64,000 bases of DNA. Source: Streptomyces sp. NBC_01750 (GTDB lineage Bacteria > Actinomycetota > Actinomycetes > Streptomycetales > Streptomycetaceae). The notes below the pieces were generated by a model. It had not been told where the DNA came from and ran no database searches. It saw only the letters and a program-made list of their open reading frames with translations. Position numbers and translations under genes: made by a program. Location: positions 4,900,001 to 4,964,000 of the forward strand of contig NZ_CP109137.1 in the NCBI RefSeq assembly GCF_035918095.1, given 5' to 3'. Positions 1-8,688 of this stretch are shown in pieces; position 1 is the first letter of the stretch; each line of letters opens with the position of its first letter.

Positions 1-1421
1 GTGCCCTGGGTGATCGTCATGGTGCGGACGTTGGTGCCGTCGGCGGTGTCGAAGGATGCCTGCCAGGTGCCGACGTACTCCTGCGGGACGCCGCCGGCCG
101 CCGTGCCGGGATCGGTCGGCGGCGTGGTGGCGGGGGCCGCCGGCGATGAGGTCAGCGGCGAGGGGGCCTTCGAGGCCGGCGACTTGGAGTCGGTGGACGC
201 GGGCCGCTTGCCGTCGTCCCCCATGAACGCGTACACCGAGCCGCCGGCCCCGACCGCTACGACCAGGGCCACCGCGACGAGGGCGATGGTGCCGCCCTTC
301 CTCCGTGGCGCGGGGCCGTACGGGAGGGTGTTGGGGGCGTACGGAGCCGGTGCGGGGGCGTTGGGAACCGGTGACGGGCCGCTGTACGGGTAGCCGTACC
401 CGTACGCGGGGGGCGGGGTCGGCGGGGGCGTGGACTGCGGCATGGGGGGCTTCGGGGCGGCGACCGCGGTCATCGTCGGCGGCTGTTCCGGGGCCGGGGC
501 CCTTGCCGGTGCGGGGGCCGCCGGTTGCTCCACCTCCAGCAACTGCACAGCATGGCGGCCCAGTTGGGCGATCAGCGCGCCGGGCAGCCAGGGCTCGCCG
601 TCCGCGTCGGAGGTCGTACGCTCCAGGATCCGCGCGAGCGTCGGACGGGACCCGGGGTCCTTGTTGAGGCAGTCGCGTACGAGCTCGAGCAGAGATTCCG
701 GAAGGCCGGCCAGGTCCGGCTCCTCCTGCGCGATACGGAACATCAGCGCGTGCACACCACTGTCGGCCGAGCCGAACGGGAGGCGGCCCGTCGCCGCGTA
801 GGCGAGGACGGAGCCGAGGCAGAAGATGTCGCAGGCGGTGGTGACGCGGTCGCCGCGTACCTGCTCGGGAGCCATGAAACCGGGCGAACCGACGAGCGCG
901 CCGGTGCGGGTGAGACCGCCGTCGGTGACCGTTTCCAGGGCACGGGCTATGCCGAAGTCGATGACCCGGGGGCCGTCGATCGTGATCAGGATGTTGGACG
1001 GCTTGAGGTCGCGGTGGATGAGTTCGGCGCCGTGGATGTTCTCGAGCGCGTGCGCGAGGCCGGCGGCGAGGATGCGGACGGAACGCTCCGGGAGGGGGCC
1101 GTGACCGCCGGAGACGACGGTGTGGAGCGCGGGTCCCGCGATGTAGCCGGTGGCGACCCACGGGACGGGGGCCTCGGTGTCGGCATCGAGTACGGGTGCG
1201 GTCCACTCGCCGCCGACGCGCAGGGCCGCGCGCACTTCCTGGCGGAATCGGTTGCGGAACTCCTCCTGCACGGCGAGTTCCTGGCGTACGAGCTTGACGG
1301 CGACGGTGCGGCCGCGGTCGTTGCGCGCGAGGTAGACCTGGCCCATGCCGCCCGCGCCGAGCCGGGCCAGCAGACGGTACTCGCCGATGTGCCGTGGATC
1401 TGCCGGTGCCAGTGGCTCCAT
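1..1421 (-). CDS. Serine/threonine protein kinase, membrane-anchored (3' end outside window)
   Basis: The reverse-strand frame opens with ATG at 1421 and stays open to the window edge, so the C-terminus is missing. It begins MEPLAPADPRHIGEYRLLAR and continues with a glycine-rich ATP loop (GAGGMGQVYLAR) and AVKLV carrying the catalytic lysine. The HRDLKPSN catalytic loop lies near 1000-1020 and the DFGIARAL metal-binding segment near 940-965. After the kinase domain comes a Pro/Gly-rich linker, one hydrophobic helix (about 235-300), and an extracellular part containing TYVGTWQASFD. This is the usual layout of a bacterial Hanks-type receptor kinase: cytoplasmic kinase, one membrane span, external sensor. 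The substrate and ligand cannot be read from the sequence. Confidence 0.9.
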   Translation of the reverse strand, partial: MEPLAPADPRHIGEYRLLARLGAGGMGQVYLARNDRGRTVAVKLVRQELAVQEEFRNRFRQEVRAALRVGGEWTAPVLDADTEAPVPWVATGYIAGPALHTVVSGGHGPLPERSVRILAAGLAHALENIHGAELIHRDLKPSNILITIDGPRVIDFGIARALETVTDGGLTRTGALVGSPGFMAPEQVRGDRVTTACDIFCLGSVLAYAATGRLPFGSADSGVHALMFRIAQEEPDLAGLPESLLELVRDCLNKDPGSRPTLARILERTTSDADGEPWLPGALIAQLGRHAVQLLEVEQPAAPAPARAPAPEQPPTMTAVAAPKPPMPQSTPPPTPPPAYGYGYPYSGPSPVPNAPAPAPYAPNTLPYGPAPRRKGGTIALVAVALVVAVGAGGSVYAFMGDDGKRPASTDSKSPASKAPSPLTSSPAAPATTPPTDPGTAAGGVPQEYVGTWQASFDTADGTNVRTMTITQG

Positions 1422-1589
1422 CGCCGCGCGCCCTTCCCCCGTGCCGGACCTGCTTCGTGCCGGACGTGCTTCCGTTTCCGACAGACCGAGAATAGTGGGC
1501 GTCGAGGTGACCCTTATAGGTCAGGATCCGACCTCATTGGCCCATACCGTCGGACTCACGAACGCAACCCCGTACGCGAGGAGACTGTC

Positions 1590-2081
1590 ATGGCCGTCAA
1601 GCCGGTTCCCGGGGGCTGCACCAGCGTCACACCCTGGATCATTTCGCAGGACACGGCGGGTGTCATCGACTACCTGAAGGCCGCTTTCGGGGCGGTGGAG
1701 TTGGGCCGGATGACCGGCGAGGACGGTCGGATCGGGCATGCGGAGGTACGGATCGGGGACGCGCTGGTGATGCTGTTCGACGCGGGGGGCGCCGACTGGC
1801 CGCCGACACCGGCGTTCCTGCGGCTGTACGTCGAGGACGCGGACGCCGTGCACCGGCGGGCGGTTGAATGCGGCGGCGAATCGGTGACCGAGGTGACGCA
1901 CCTCTTCTTCGGGGACCGGGTCGGCCGGGTGCGGGACCCGTTCGGGAACCTGTGGTGGATCCAGACGCACGTCGAGGATGTGAGCGAGGCGGAGATGGGG
2001 CGGCGCCTGGCGGATCCGGCGTTCACCGAGGCGCTGGACTACGTCAGGAACGCGGACTTTTTTCCTGGGGCGCGGGACTGA
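1590..2081 (+). CDS. VOC (glyoxalase/bleomycin-resistance fold) family protein
   Basis: 163 residues. The start is ATG at 1590, preceded by a GAGGAG ribosome site at 1577-1582. The sequence has the paired beta-alpha-beta-beta-beta modules of the vicinal oxygen chelate superfamily: an N-terminal TPWIISQDTAGVIDYLKAAFG, a central RIGHAEVRIGDALVMLFD, and a C-terminal RVRDPFGNLWWIQTHVED. It resembles the PhnB-like subgroup common in actinobacteria, whose substrates are mostly unknown. The last codons overlap the 3' end of the convergent MarR gene by 38 bp, so transcription of the two genes interferes at the ends. Specific function unassigned. Confidence 0.85.
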   Translation: MAVKPVPGGCTSVTPWIISQDTAGVIDYLKAAFGAVELGRMTGEDGRIGHAEVRIGDALVMLFDAGGADWPPTPAFLRLYVEDADAVHRRAVECGGESVTEVTHLFFGDRVGRVRDPFGNLWWIQTHVEDVSEAEMGRRLADPAFTEALDYVRNADFFPGARD

Positions 2082-2514
2082 GGCTGTCGAGGGCTTCGGA
2101 GAGCCGGTCGAGCACCCGGGCCGTTTCGGCGAACTGCTCGGGGCCGAGGGCCTCGGCGAGGCGGGCCGCCAGTTCCGCGTGACCGGGGCCGATCTTCGCG
2201 ATCGCGGCGCGGCCCTCGTCGGTGGGGCGGAGCAGTTTGGCGCGTCGGTGGGCGGGGTTGGGTTCGTACGCTGCGAGGCCACGCTCGACGAGCAGATCGG
2301 CGATGCGCTGCACGCTCTGACGGGTGATGCCCATGTCGCGGGCGATCCCGGCGACGGGCAGCGGATCGCGCAGTACGGCTCCAAGGACCTGCCACCAGGC
2401 GGCGGTCAGTCCGGCCGGCTTCGCCAACTCCTCCGAGACGGCGAGGAATTGGCCGTTCAGCCGGAAGACGCCGAGCGCCGTCCGGCTGAGCAGGTCCTGC
2501 TGTTCGCGGCTCAT
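2044..2514 (-). CDS. MarR family transcriptional regulator
   Basis: 156 residues. A winged helix-turn-helix spans about residues 40-100 (AWWQVLGAVLRDPLPVAGIA, then DMGITRQSVQRIADLLVERG, then a basic wing near AHRRAKLLRPTDEG). N- and C-terminal helices would form the dimer interface. The start ATG at 2514 overlaps the stop of the upstream DJ-1/PfpI gene (ATGA), so the two are translationally coupled. The pair is preceded by a long palindrome at 3131-3165, the likely autoregulatory site. MarR proteins usually release their operator on binding phenolics or on oxidation; pairing with a DJ-1-like protein would fit a redox or aldehyde stress signal, but that is inference. Confidence 0.88.
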   Translation of the reverse strand: MSREQQDLLSRTALGVFRLNGQFLAVSEELAKPAGLTAAWWQVLGAVLRDPLPVAGIARDMGITRQSVQRIADLLVERGLAAYEPNPAHRRAKLLRPTDEGRAAIAKIGPGHAELAARLAEALGPEQFAETARVLDRLSEALDSLSPAPQEKSPRS

Positions 2515-3104
2515 GAGTGAAGGACCCCGAATGCGGAGGCGTCCGAGTCGTGGAACAGGCGGTACCAGGCGTCCAGCTTCTCGCCCTCGTACACGCCGAG
2601 CCGTGCGAATACCTCGCGGGCGAATGCGACGGGCTCGGTCGGCCCCGCGGTGATCAGATCGCCGTCGGTGACGGCGTCGGTGTCGCGGTAGTGCTCACCG
2701 CCCTTGTATCCGGTGGCCTCGAGGTAGAAGGAGGCGGCACTTGTGTGCTCGCGATCGTCGAGCAGCCCTTCACGGGCGAGCCCGGCGGTGGCACCGCAGA
2801 TGCCGGCGACGGGCACGGAGGCCTCGAGAAACGCGCGGGCCTTGGCGGCGAAGGGGGCGAGATCGTCACCGGTGTCCCAGAGCCGCGCGCCGGTGAGGAT
2901 GAGCAGGGCGCTGTCCTCGGGCCGGAGGTCGGCGAGAGCGAGATCGGGCTGGATACGGACGCCGCCCATGGTGGTGACGGTGTCGGTGGTGGGCCCGACG
3001 GTCTGCACGGTGAAGCCGTTCTGGGTGAGATGGGCGGTCGTGTGGCCCGTCTCCCAGTCGGCGTAGGTGTCGTACACGGCGAGATGAACGGTGCGGGTGT
3101 TCAT
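2511..3104 (-). CDS. DJ-1/PfpI family protein (class I glutamine amidotransferase-like)
   Basis: 197 residues. It has the DJ-1/PfpI core: an N-terminal beta strand with an acidic residue (DWETG, Glu18) and the nucleophile elbow AGICGATAGLA with Cys103. The Cys/Glu pair is the usual active site of the family, whose members act as glyoxalases, deglycases, proteases or chaperones. The fairly short length and 'TYADWE' start resemble the YdeA/type 1 subfamily. It is the first gene of a two-gene operon with the coupled MarR regulator, directly downstream of the palindrome at 3131-3165. Exact reaction unknown. Confidence 0.85.
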   Translation of the reverse strand: MNTRTVHLAVYDTYADWETGHTTAHLTQNGFTVQTVGPTTDTVTTMGGVRIQPDLALADLRPEDSALLILTGARLWDTGDDLAPFAAKARAFLEASVPVAGICGATAGLAREGLLDDREHTSAASFYLEATGYKGGEHYRDTDAVTDGDLITAGPTEPVAFAREVFARLGVYEGEKLDAWYRLFHDSDASAFGVLHS

Positions 3105-3130
3105 GGCGTCCTCCTGAGCCCGATGACCGA

Positions 3131-3165
3131 TGACAGCAGGCTGTCATGTCGACAGTCTGCTGTCA
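3131..3165. promoter_or_regulatory. 35-bp palindromic operator of the DJ-1/MarR operon
   Basis: Two 15-bp arms separated by 5 bp form an almost perfect inverted repeat (one mismatch per arm). The outer parts read TGACAGCAG and CTGCTGTCA, the inner parts CTGTC and GACAG. It lies 27 bp before the ATG of the DJ-1 gene, where the promoter should be. Its length and symmetry fit a MarR dimer, and the coupled MarR gene is the obvious ligand. Confidence 0.75.
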
Positions 3166-3181
3166 ATGCTTGGGGTGCGTT

Positions 3182-3235
3182 TCAAGCCCGTCCGGTGATT
3201 GGCGCGAATCAAGCCCGTCCGGCGTTTTGAGGACA
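3182..3235 (+). repeat. Two copies of a Streptomyces dispersed intergenic repeat
   Basis: The 14-mer TCAAGCCCGTCCGG occurs at 3182-3195 and again at 3209-3222, each followed by a variant of the CGATTG/CGTTTTGAGGAC tail. Copies of this 'TCAAGCCCGTCCGGCG' sequence are scattered between genes in many Streptomyces chromosomes. The rest of 3166-3466 holds no convincing gene. Confidence 0.6.
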
Positions 3236-3466
3236 TGCGGCCGAATGCCGCATACGGGCTGGGGGCTGCCCCCGGTTCGATAAGGGGCGGGTAGGGGAAC
3301 AGGCGCGCCACAGGCGCACCCCCGTACCCAACCTGTGCCCGCACCGCGGGGACGGGTCCGTGACCAGGCGCTTCGTCCCGGGGGCGACACACTGCCCAGG
3401 AACCCGGCTCAGGCCATACACCGTGGCCATGTCCGCCCTCACCCGAGCGTCTCTACCCTTGGCCGC

Positions 3467-4822
3467 ATGACCCCTCATCCCGACCCTCAGGCCGGCGCGG
3501 CCGTCAAGGCCGCAGACCGCGCGCATGTGTTCCACTCCTGGTCCGCCCAGGGCCTGATCGACCCGCTCGCCGTCGCCGGTGCCGAGGGCTCGTACTTCTG
3601 GGACTACGACGGGAACCGCTACCTCGACTTCACCAGCGGCCTCGTCTACACCAACATCGGGTACCAGCACCCCAAGGTCGTCGCCGCGATCCAGGAGCAG
3701 GCCGGCAAGCTCACCACCTTCGCTCCCGCGTTCGCCGTCGAGGCCCGCTCCGAGGCCGCACGCCTCATAGCCGAGCGCACCCCCGGCGACCTCGACAAGA
3801 TCTTCTTCACCAACGGCGGCGCCGAGGCCGTCGAGAACGCCATCAGGATGGCCCGGCTGCACACGGGCCGTCCGAAGGTCCTGAGCACCTACCGCTCGTA
3901 CCACGGCGGCACCGCGACCGCGGTCAACGTCACCGGAGACCCGCGCCGCTGGGCCTCCGACAACGGCACGTCGGGTGTCGTCCACTTCTGGGGGCCGTTC
4001 CTCTACCGGTCGCCGTTCTACGCGGAGACCGAGGAGCAGGAGTGCGCCCGCGCGCTCCAGCACCTTCAGGACACGATCGCCTTCGAGGGTCCGGCGACGA
4101 TCGCCGCGATCATCCTGGAGACGATCCCCGGGACCGCCGGGATCATGACCCCGCCGCCCGGCTACCTCGCGGGCGTGCGCGAGATCTGCGACCGGTACGG
4201 CATCGTCTTCATCCTCGACGAGGTCATGGCGGGCTTCGGCCGTACCGGTGAGTGGTTCGCCGCCGACCACTTCGACGTCGTGCCCGACCTGCTGACCTTC
4301 GCGAAGGGCGTCAACTCCGGGTACGTACCGCTCGGCGGCGTCGCGATCTCCGGTGCGATCGCGGAGACCTTCGAGACGCGTCCGTACCCCGGCGGGCTCA
4401 CGTACTCCGGCCACCCGCTGGCCTGCGCCGCCGCGATCGCCACGATCGGGGTGATGGAGGAGGAGAAGGTCGTCGAGCACGCGGCTCGCATCGGAGAGAC
4501 GGTCCTCGGCCCGGGGCTCCGGGAGCTCGCCGAGCGCCACCCGAGCGTGGGCGAGGTGCGCGGCACGGGCGTGTTCTGGGCGCTGGACCTGGTCAAGGAC
4601 AGGGAGACGCGCGAGCCGCTGGTGCCGTACAACGCCACGGGCGCGGCGAACGCGCCGATGGCCGCCTTCGCCGCCGCGTGCAAGAAGAACGGCCTGTGGC
4701 CCTTCGTGAACATGAACCGGACGCACGCGGTCCCGCCGTGCAACGTCACCGAGGCGGACGCGAAGGAGGGCCTGGCGGCGCTGGACGCCGCGCTGTCGGT
4801 TGCCGACGAGCACGTGGCGTAG
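3467..4822 (+). CDS. Class III (omega) aminotransferase, PLP-dependent
   Basis: 451 residues. It has the class III aminotransferase fold: an N-terminal substrate-lid region (YFWDYDGNRYLDFTSGL), the cofactor-binding FFTNGGAEAVENAIRMAR, YRSYHGGTATAVNVTGDPRR, the FILDEVMAGFGRTG segment whose Asp contacts the PLP pyridine nitrogen, and the Schiff-base lysine at about residue 280 (LTFAKGVNSGYVPLGG). Members transfer amino groups from omega-amino acids or aspartate/alanine to keto acids. No Shine-Dalgarno sequence precedes the ATG at 3467, so the message may be leaderless. The substrate is not decided by the sequence, and the surrounding genes give no pathway context. Confidence 0.9.
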   Translation: MTPHPDPQAGAAVKAADRAHVFHSWSAQGLIDPLAVAGAEGSYFWDYDGNRYLDFTSGLVYTNIGYQHPKVVAAIQEQAGKLTTFAPAFAVEARSEAARLIAERTPGDLDKIFFTNGGAEAVENAIRMARLHTGRPKVLSTYRSYHGGTATAVNVTGDPRRWASDNGTSGVVHFWGPFLYRSPFYAETEEQECARALQHLQDTIAFEGPATIAAIILETIPGTAGIMTPPPGYLAGVREICDRYGIVFILDEVMAGFGRTGEWFAADHFDVVPDLLTFAKGVNSGYVPLGGVAISGAIAETFETRPYPGGLTYSGHPLACAAAIATIGVMEEEKVVEHAARIGETVLGPGLRELAERHPSVGEVRGTGVFWALDLVKDRETREPLVPYNATGAANAPMAAFAAACKKNGLWPFVNMNRTHAVPPCNVTEADAKEGLAALDAALSVADEHVA

Positions 4823-4860
4823 GCCGGGCCCCGGTCCGGAACCCCGCGCCATCCCGCGCC

Positions 4861-5319
4861 TCAACCGCCGGCGGGGCCGTAATCCGGCCCCGCCGGCTCC
4901 ACCTCCAGGAACCGGCGGCGCCGCGGCCCTCGGTACAGCAGCGCCTCCCACCCCATCCGGCCCAGTGCCGCCGCGCATGCGGTCAGCCTGCTCTCCTCCT
5001 CCTGGGGCGCCCCGCTGCCCGGCGGGCCCAGCCAGTCCACGCAGACCATGCGCGGGCGCTCCGAAGCGCGTACGCGGTAGCCCGTCGCCGTCCGCGCGCC
5101 CGAGGCATCGAGTGCGGAGGCCGGGACGCCCGCCGCCTCCAGGGCCAGGGCGACCGCACGCACCATCTGCTTGAGCTCCCAGGCCGCCGGTGCGGTGTCC
5201 GTCACGCGGCGGATCTGCAGCAGGCCTTGAAAGGCGACCTGTACCTCCGCCGTCCTTTCCCGCTCTGGCAGGGCGGACAGAAGCCCGTCGCCGGTGGCCA
5301 CCTCGAAGACGTCAGCCAC
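4861..5319 (-). CDS. Conserved hypothetical protein
   Basis: 152 residues, not recognised. It starts MADVFEVATGDGLLSALPER and ends in a Gly/Pro tail (GPDYGPAGG) whose codons form half of a terminator hairpin. Composition and codon use match the neighbours. No membrane segment, signal peptide or catalytic motif is visible. It reads as a small alpha/beta cytoplasmic protein with conserved Trp/Arg residues (RMVCVDWLGPPG, WEALLYRG). It is convergent with the aminotransferase and divergent from the GntR gene. Confidence 0.7.
   Translation of the reverse strand: MADVFEVATGDGLLSALPERERTAEVQVAFQGLLQIRRVTDTAPAAWELKQMVRAVALALEAAGVPASALDASGARTATGYRVRASERPRMVCVDWLGPPGSGAPQEEESRLTACAAALGRMGWEALLYRGPRRRRFLEVEPAGPDYGPAGG
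4868..4896. terminator. Hairpin between convergent genes
   Basis: A perfect 12-bp stem (CCGGCGGGGCCG / CGGCCCCGCCGG) with a 5-nt loop at 4880-4884. It lies within the last codons of the reverse gene and just after the aminotransferase stop, so it can serve both directions. There is no U-tract, which is usual in Streptomyces. Confidence 0.6.
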
Positions 5320-5422
5320 GCATACCTCCCCTTCCGGACACCGTCAGGACCGTACGCCCGCGCCCGGTGCATCCCGCCCTGGCCTATCGTGTCCGGGACC
5401 CCTGGTGAAGGAGAAGGCCACG

Positions 5423-6103
5423 ATGCGCGGTACCGGCAGCAGTACCGCTGTCACCCGCAACACCCTGCGGCAGCAGATCGCGGATGCGCTGCGTGACGAG
5501 GTGCTCGCCGGGCGTTTGCGGCCCGGGCAGGAATTCACTGTCAAGCAGATCGCCGAGCAGTACGGCGTTTCCGCGACCCCCGTCAGGGAAGCCCTCGTCG
5601 ACCTCTCCGCCCAGGGACTGCTCGACTCCGACCAGCACCGGGGCTTCAAAGTGCACCGGTTCACGGTCGACGACTACCGCGGCATGGTCGAGGCGCGTTC
5701 GCTGATCGTGGACGGCATCTTCCGCCGTGTCGACCTGCGCGGCTCGACCGGAGTGCACGGCCGGGCGCTGGAGTCCGTACGCCGCCGGGCCGAGGAGGCC
5801 GCCCGCGCGGCGCGCGTCGGGGATCTGAACATCCTCATCGGATATGACCTGCGCTTCTGGCACGAGCTCAGCTCGGTCGTCGCCAACCGCTACATATCCG
5901 ACTTCCTGCACCGGCTGCGGGTCCAGGCCTGGGTGTTCGCCGTCCCGTATCTGCGGAGCGACACGGAGCTGCGGGACTGGCTGTGGAGCGGGCACGAGGA
6001 CCTGGTGGACGCCGTCACCTCCGGCGAGGCCGAGCCCGTGCGCGCGGTCATCCGCGCGTACAACGACCATGCGCTCGCGTGGGCGGATCGGCTGGAACGG
6101 TGA
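5423..6103 (+). CDS. GntR family regulator, FCD-type effector domain
   Basis: 226 residues. The ATG at 5423 follows a GAAGGAGAAGG ribosome site. The N-terminal winged helix-turn-helix (about 12-75) contains LRDEVLAGRLRPGQEFTVKQ and AEQYGVSATPVREALVDLSA, the signature of GntR proteins. The rest is helical with His/Asp residues (DLRFWHELSS, GHEDLVDAV, RAVIRAYNDH) typical of the FadR/FCD ligand domain, which often binds a metal plus a small carboxylate. Its stop codon overlaps the GTG of the following glycosyltransferase, so the two are co-translated and the regulator probably controls that gene. Confidence 0.88.
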   Translation: MRGTGSSTAVTRNTLRQQIADALRDEVLAGRLRPGQEFTVKQIAEQYGVSATPVREALVDLSAQGLLDSDQHRGFKVHRFTVDDYRGMVEARSLIVDGIFRRVDLRGSTGVHGRALESVRRRAEEAARAARVGDLNILIGYDLRFWHELSSVVANRYISDFLHRLRVQAWVFAVPYLRSDTELRDWLWSGHEDLVDAVTSGEAEPVRAVIRAYNDHALAWADRLER

Positions 6104-8586
6104 GCGCGGACGTGGGCGTGGATCTGAGGGCGGGGGCGAACGCGGGTGCCGGCGTGGACCTGAGCGTCGTCGTTCCGGCGTACAACGAGGAGGGCCGGCT
6201 GCGGCCCACCCTGGACGCGATCTGCGCGCATCTACGCGCGGAACCGGGCCGCTGGGGCGACTGGGAGCTGATCGTCGTCGACGACGGCTCGAGCGACGCC
6301 ACCGCGAAGATCGCCCAGGAGGCCGCGGCCGAGGAGCCGCGCATCCACCTGGTCTCCAGCAACGGCAACCGCGGCAAGGGCAGCGCACTGCGCCTCGGGG
6401 TGCTCGCCTCGTACGGCCGGCGCGTCCTGATCACCGACGCGGACCTCGCGACCCCCATCGAGGAGCTGGACCGGCTCGACAAACAGCTCGCCGCGGAGGA
6501 CAGCGCGGCGGCGATCGGCTCGCGCGCGCACCCCGACTCCCAGATCGAGGTGCACCAGCGGCGGATGCGCGAATGGCTCGGCCGGATGGGCAACCGGCTC
6601 ATACGTGCCGTCGCCGTCTCCGGCATCCACGACACCCAGTGCGGCTTCAAGCTCTTCGACGGAGACAAGGCGCGGGCGGCCTTCGCCGATTCACGGCTCG
6701 ACGGATGGGGCATCGACGTCGAGATTCTCCGGTTCTTCCGGCGCGCGGGCTGGCCGGTCACGGAGGTCCCGGTGCGCTGGTCGCACCAGGCGGGCTCCAA
6801 GGTCAGACCACTGGACTACGGCAAGGTGCTGCTGGAGCTGCTGCGGCTGCGCGCGCGTGCCCTGCGGCGGGCGGACCTCGCCGTCGCCGGGTTCTTCCTC
6901 CTCGCCTCCGTACTGCTCTACAAGGGGCTGTGGACCGACCTCGACCGCGGCTACCTCGCCGACTCGGGGCAGGACCAGAACCAGTGGGAGTGGTTCTTCG
7001 CGGTCACCGCCGACAATGTCGCGCATCTGCGGAACCCGCTGTTCACGACGCTGCAGGGCTATCCCGACGGTGTGAACCTGATGGCGAACACCGTCATGCT
7101 CGGGCTCTCCGTCCCGCTCACGCCGGTGACTCTGCTGCTCGGGCCGACGGTCACCTGGGCGCTGGTGCTCACGCTCGGGCTCGCCGCGACCGCCGTCGCC
7201 TGGTACTGGCTGATCGCCCGGCGGCTGGTGAAGAACCGGTGGGCGGCGGCCGTCGGCGGTGGTTTCGCGGCCTTCGCGCCGCCGATGATCTCGCACGGCA
7301 ACGCGCATCCCAACTTCCTTGTGCTCTTCATGATCCCGGTGATCATCGACCGGGCGCTGCGGCTGTGCGAGGGCCGCAATGTCGTCCGCGACGGGGTCCT
7401 GCTCGGGCTGTTCGCGACGTACCAGATCCTCCTCGGCGAGGAGCCGCTGCTGCTCGCGTCGATCGGCATGCTGCTCTTCGCGCTCTCGTACGCACTTCTG
7501 CGCCGCGATGTGGCACGGGCGGCCCTGCGGCCGCTCTTGCGCGGCCTCGGTGTCGCGGCCGTCGTCTGTCTGCCGCTGGTCGCCGTCCCGCTGGGCTGGC
7601 AGTTCTTCGGCCCGCAGAGCTACAAGAGCGTGCTGCACGGCGACAACGCGGGAAACAGCCCGCTCGCCTTCCTGGAGTTCGCGGGCCGTTCGCTGCTGGG
7701 CTCCGACGAGGGCGCGGACCCGCTCGCGATGAACCGCACCGAGCAGAACGCCTTCTTCGGCTGGCCGCTGATCGCGCTGGCGGCGGCGATCGTGGTGCGG
7801 CTGTGGCGGCTCGCGGCGGTCAAGGCGCTGGCTTTCACCGGCCTCGCCGCGGCGTTCCTGTCGCTCGGACCCACGTTCCGTATCCCGTACACGGACACCG
7901 TGCTCACGGGTCCGTGGCGGGCGCTCGCGCATCAGCCGCTCTTCGAGTCGGTCATCGAGTCGCGGGTCGCGATGATCTGCGCGCCGGTCCTCGGAGTGCT
8001 GCTCGCACTGGCCGCGGACCGGCTGCTGGCCACGCGGGACCGCGTGAACCAGGTGGTGGGACTCGCGGCGGTGGCCGCCGCCCTGCTGCCGGTGCTGCCG
8101 ACGCCGTATCCGGTGCGGGAGCGGTCCGAGATCCCGGCGTTCATCACGGAAGGGATGTACCGCGCCTACGTCTCCGAGGGCCAGTCGGTGGTGACCGTTC
8201 CGCTGCCGAATCCCGGCAGCGCGGAGGCGCTGCACTGGCAGTCGGCCACCGGGCTCGGGTTCCCGGTCGCCGGCGGCTACTTCAACGGGCCGTGGGGACC
8301 GGACCGTATCGGTATCTACGGCGCGACGCCCCGCCACACCTCCAACCTCCTCAACGACGTCCGCAACAACGGGCGCGTCCCGGTGATCGGCCGCAACTGG
8401 CAGGCGCAGGCGCGCGGCGATCTGGCGGCATGGAAGGCGGGCGTGGTGGTGCTGGAGCCGCAGTACAACGACGGGGCGCTGTATGCGACCGTGGAGAAAC
8501 TGCTCGGGCAGCCGGGGAAGCGGGTGGGCGGAGTGTGGGTATGGGATGTGCGGGACCCGAAGGATTCCGTTCGGACAGGCAGTTGA
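6100..8586 (+). CDS. GT2-GT-C fusion: polyprenyl-phosphate sugar synthase joined to a polytopic glycosyltransferase
   Basis: 828 residues. The GTG at 6100 overlaps the previous stop (GTGA). Residues about 20-255 are a GT2 domain like dolichol-phosphate mannosyl/glucosyltransferase: SVVVPAYNEEGRLRPTLDAI, VVDDGSSDAT, the donor-binding TDADLATP (Asp113/Asp115) and DTQCGFKLF. From about residue 260 to 690 the chain has many hydrophobic helices, as in GT-C transferases, followed by a soluble C-terminal part. The likely role is to make a polyprenyl-phosphate-linked sugar on the cytoplasmic face and use it on the outer face, for cell-wall glycans or exported proteins. Acceptor unknown. Confidence 0.85.
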   Translation: MSADVGVDLRAGANAGAGVDLSVVVPAYNEEGRLRPTLDAICAHLRAEPGRWGDWELIVVDDGSSDATAKIAQEAAAEEPRIHLVSSNGNRGKGSALRLGVLASYGRRVLITDADLATPIEELDRLDKQLAAEDSAAAIGSRAHPDSQIEVHQRRMREWLGRMGNRLIRAVAVSGIHDTQCGFKLFDGDKARAAFADSRLDGWGIDVEILRFFRRAGWPVTEVPVRWSHQAGSKVRPLDYGKVLLELLRLRARALRRADLAVAGFFLLASVLLYKGLWTDLDRGYLADSGQDQNQWEWFFAVTADNVAHLRNPLFTTLQGYPDGVNLMANTVMLGLSVPLTPVTLLLGPTVTWALVLTLGLAATAVAWYWLIARRLVKNRWAAAVGGGFAAFAPPMISHGNAHPNFLVLFMIPVIIDRALRLCEGRNVVRDGVLLGLFATYQILLGEEPLLLASIGMLLFALSYALLRRDVARAALRPLLRGLGVAAVVCLPLVAVPLGWQFFGPQSYKSVLHGDNAGNSPLAFLEFAGRSLLGSDEGADPLAMNRTEQNAFFGWPLIALAAAIVVRLWRLAAVKALAFTGLAAAFLSLGPTFRIPYTDTVLTGPWRALAHQPLFESVIESRVAMICAPVLGVLLALAADRLLATRDRVNQVVGLAAVAAALLPVLPTPYPVRERSEIPAFITEGMYRAYVSEGQSVVTVPLPNPGSAEALHWQSATGLGFPVAGGYFNGPWGPDRIGIYGATPRHTSNLLNDVRNNGRVPVIGRNWQAQARGDLAAWKAGVVVLEPQYNDGALYATVEKLLGQPGKRVGGVWVWDVRDPKDSVRTGS

Positions 8587-8688
8587 CCGGCACCCTTCGC
8601 CGAATGTGTCCGTGGCATTACGCTGTCCCGACCATCGCACGACCTCGCCCGACACCGTGCCCGATCCCATTGGAGAGCGAGCTTTCCC

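Noticed and set aside
525..1589. A long plus-strand open frame across the kinase gene
   Set aside because: It is antisense to the kinase, whose HRD and DFG motifs are clear. Only the part from 1590 (VOC protein) is real.
3209..4978. Long reverse open frame opposite the aminotransferase
   Set aside because: Composition is the mirror of the class III aminotransferase gene, with no motif of its own.
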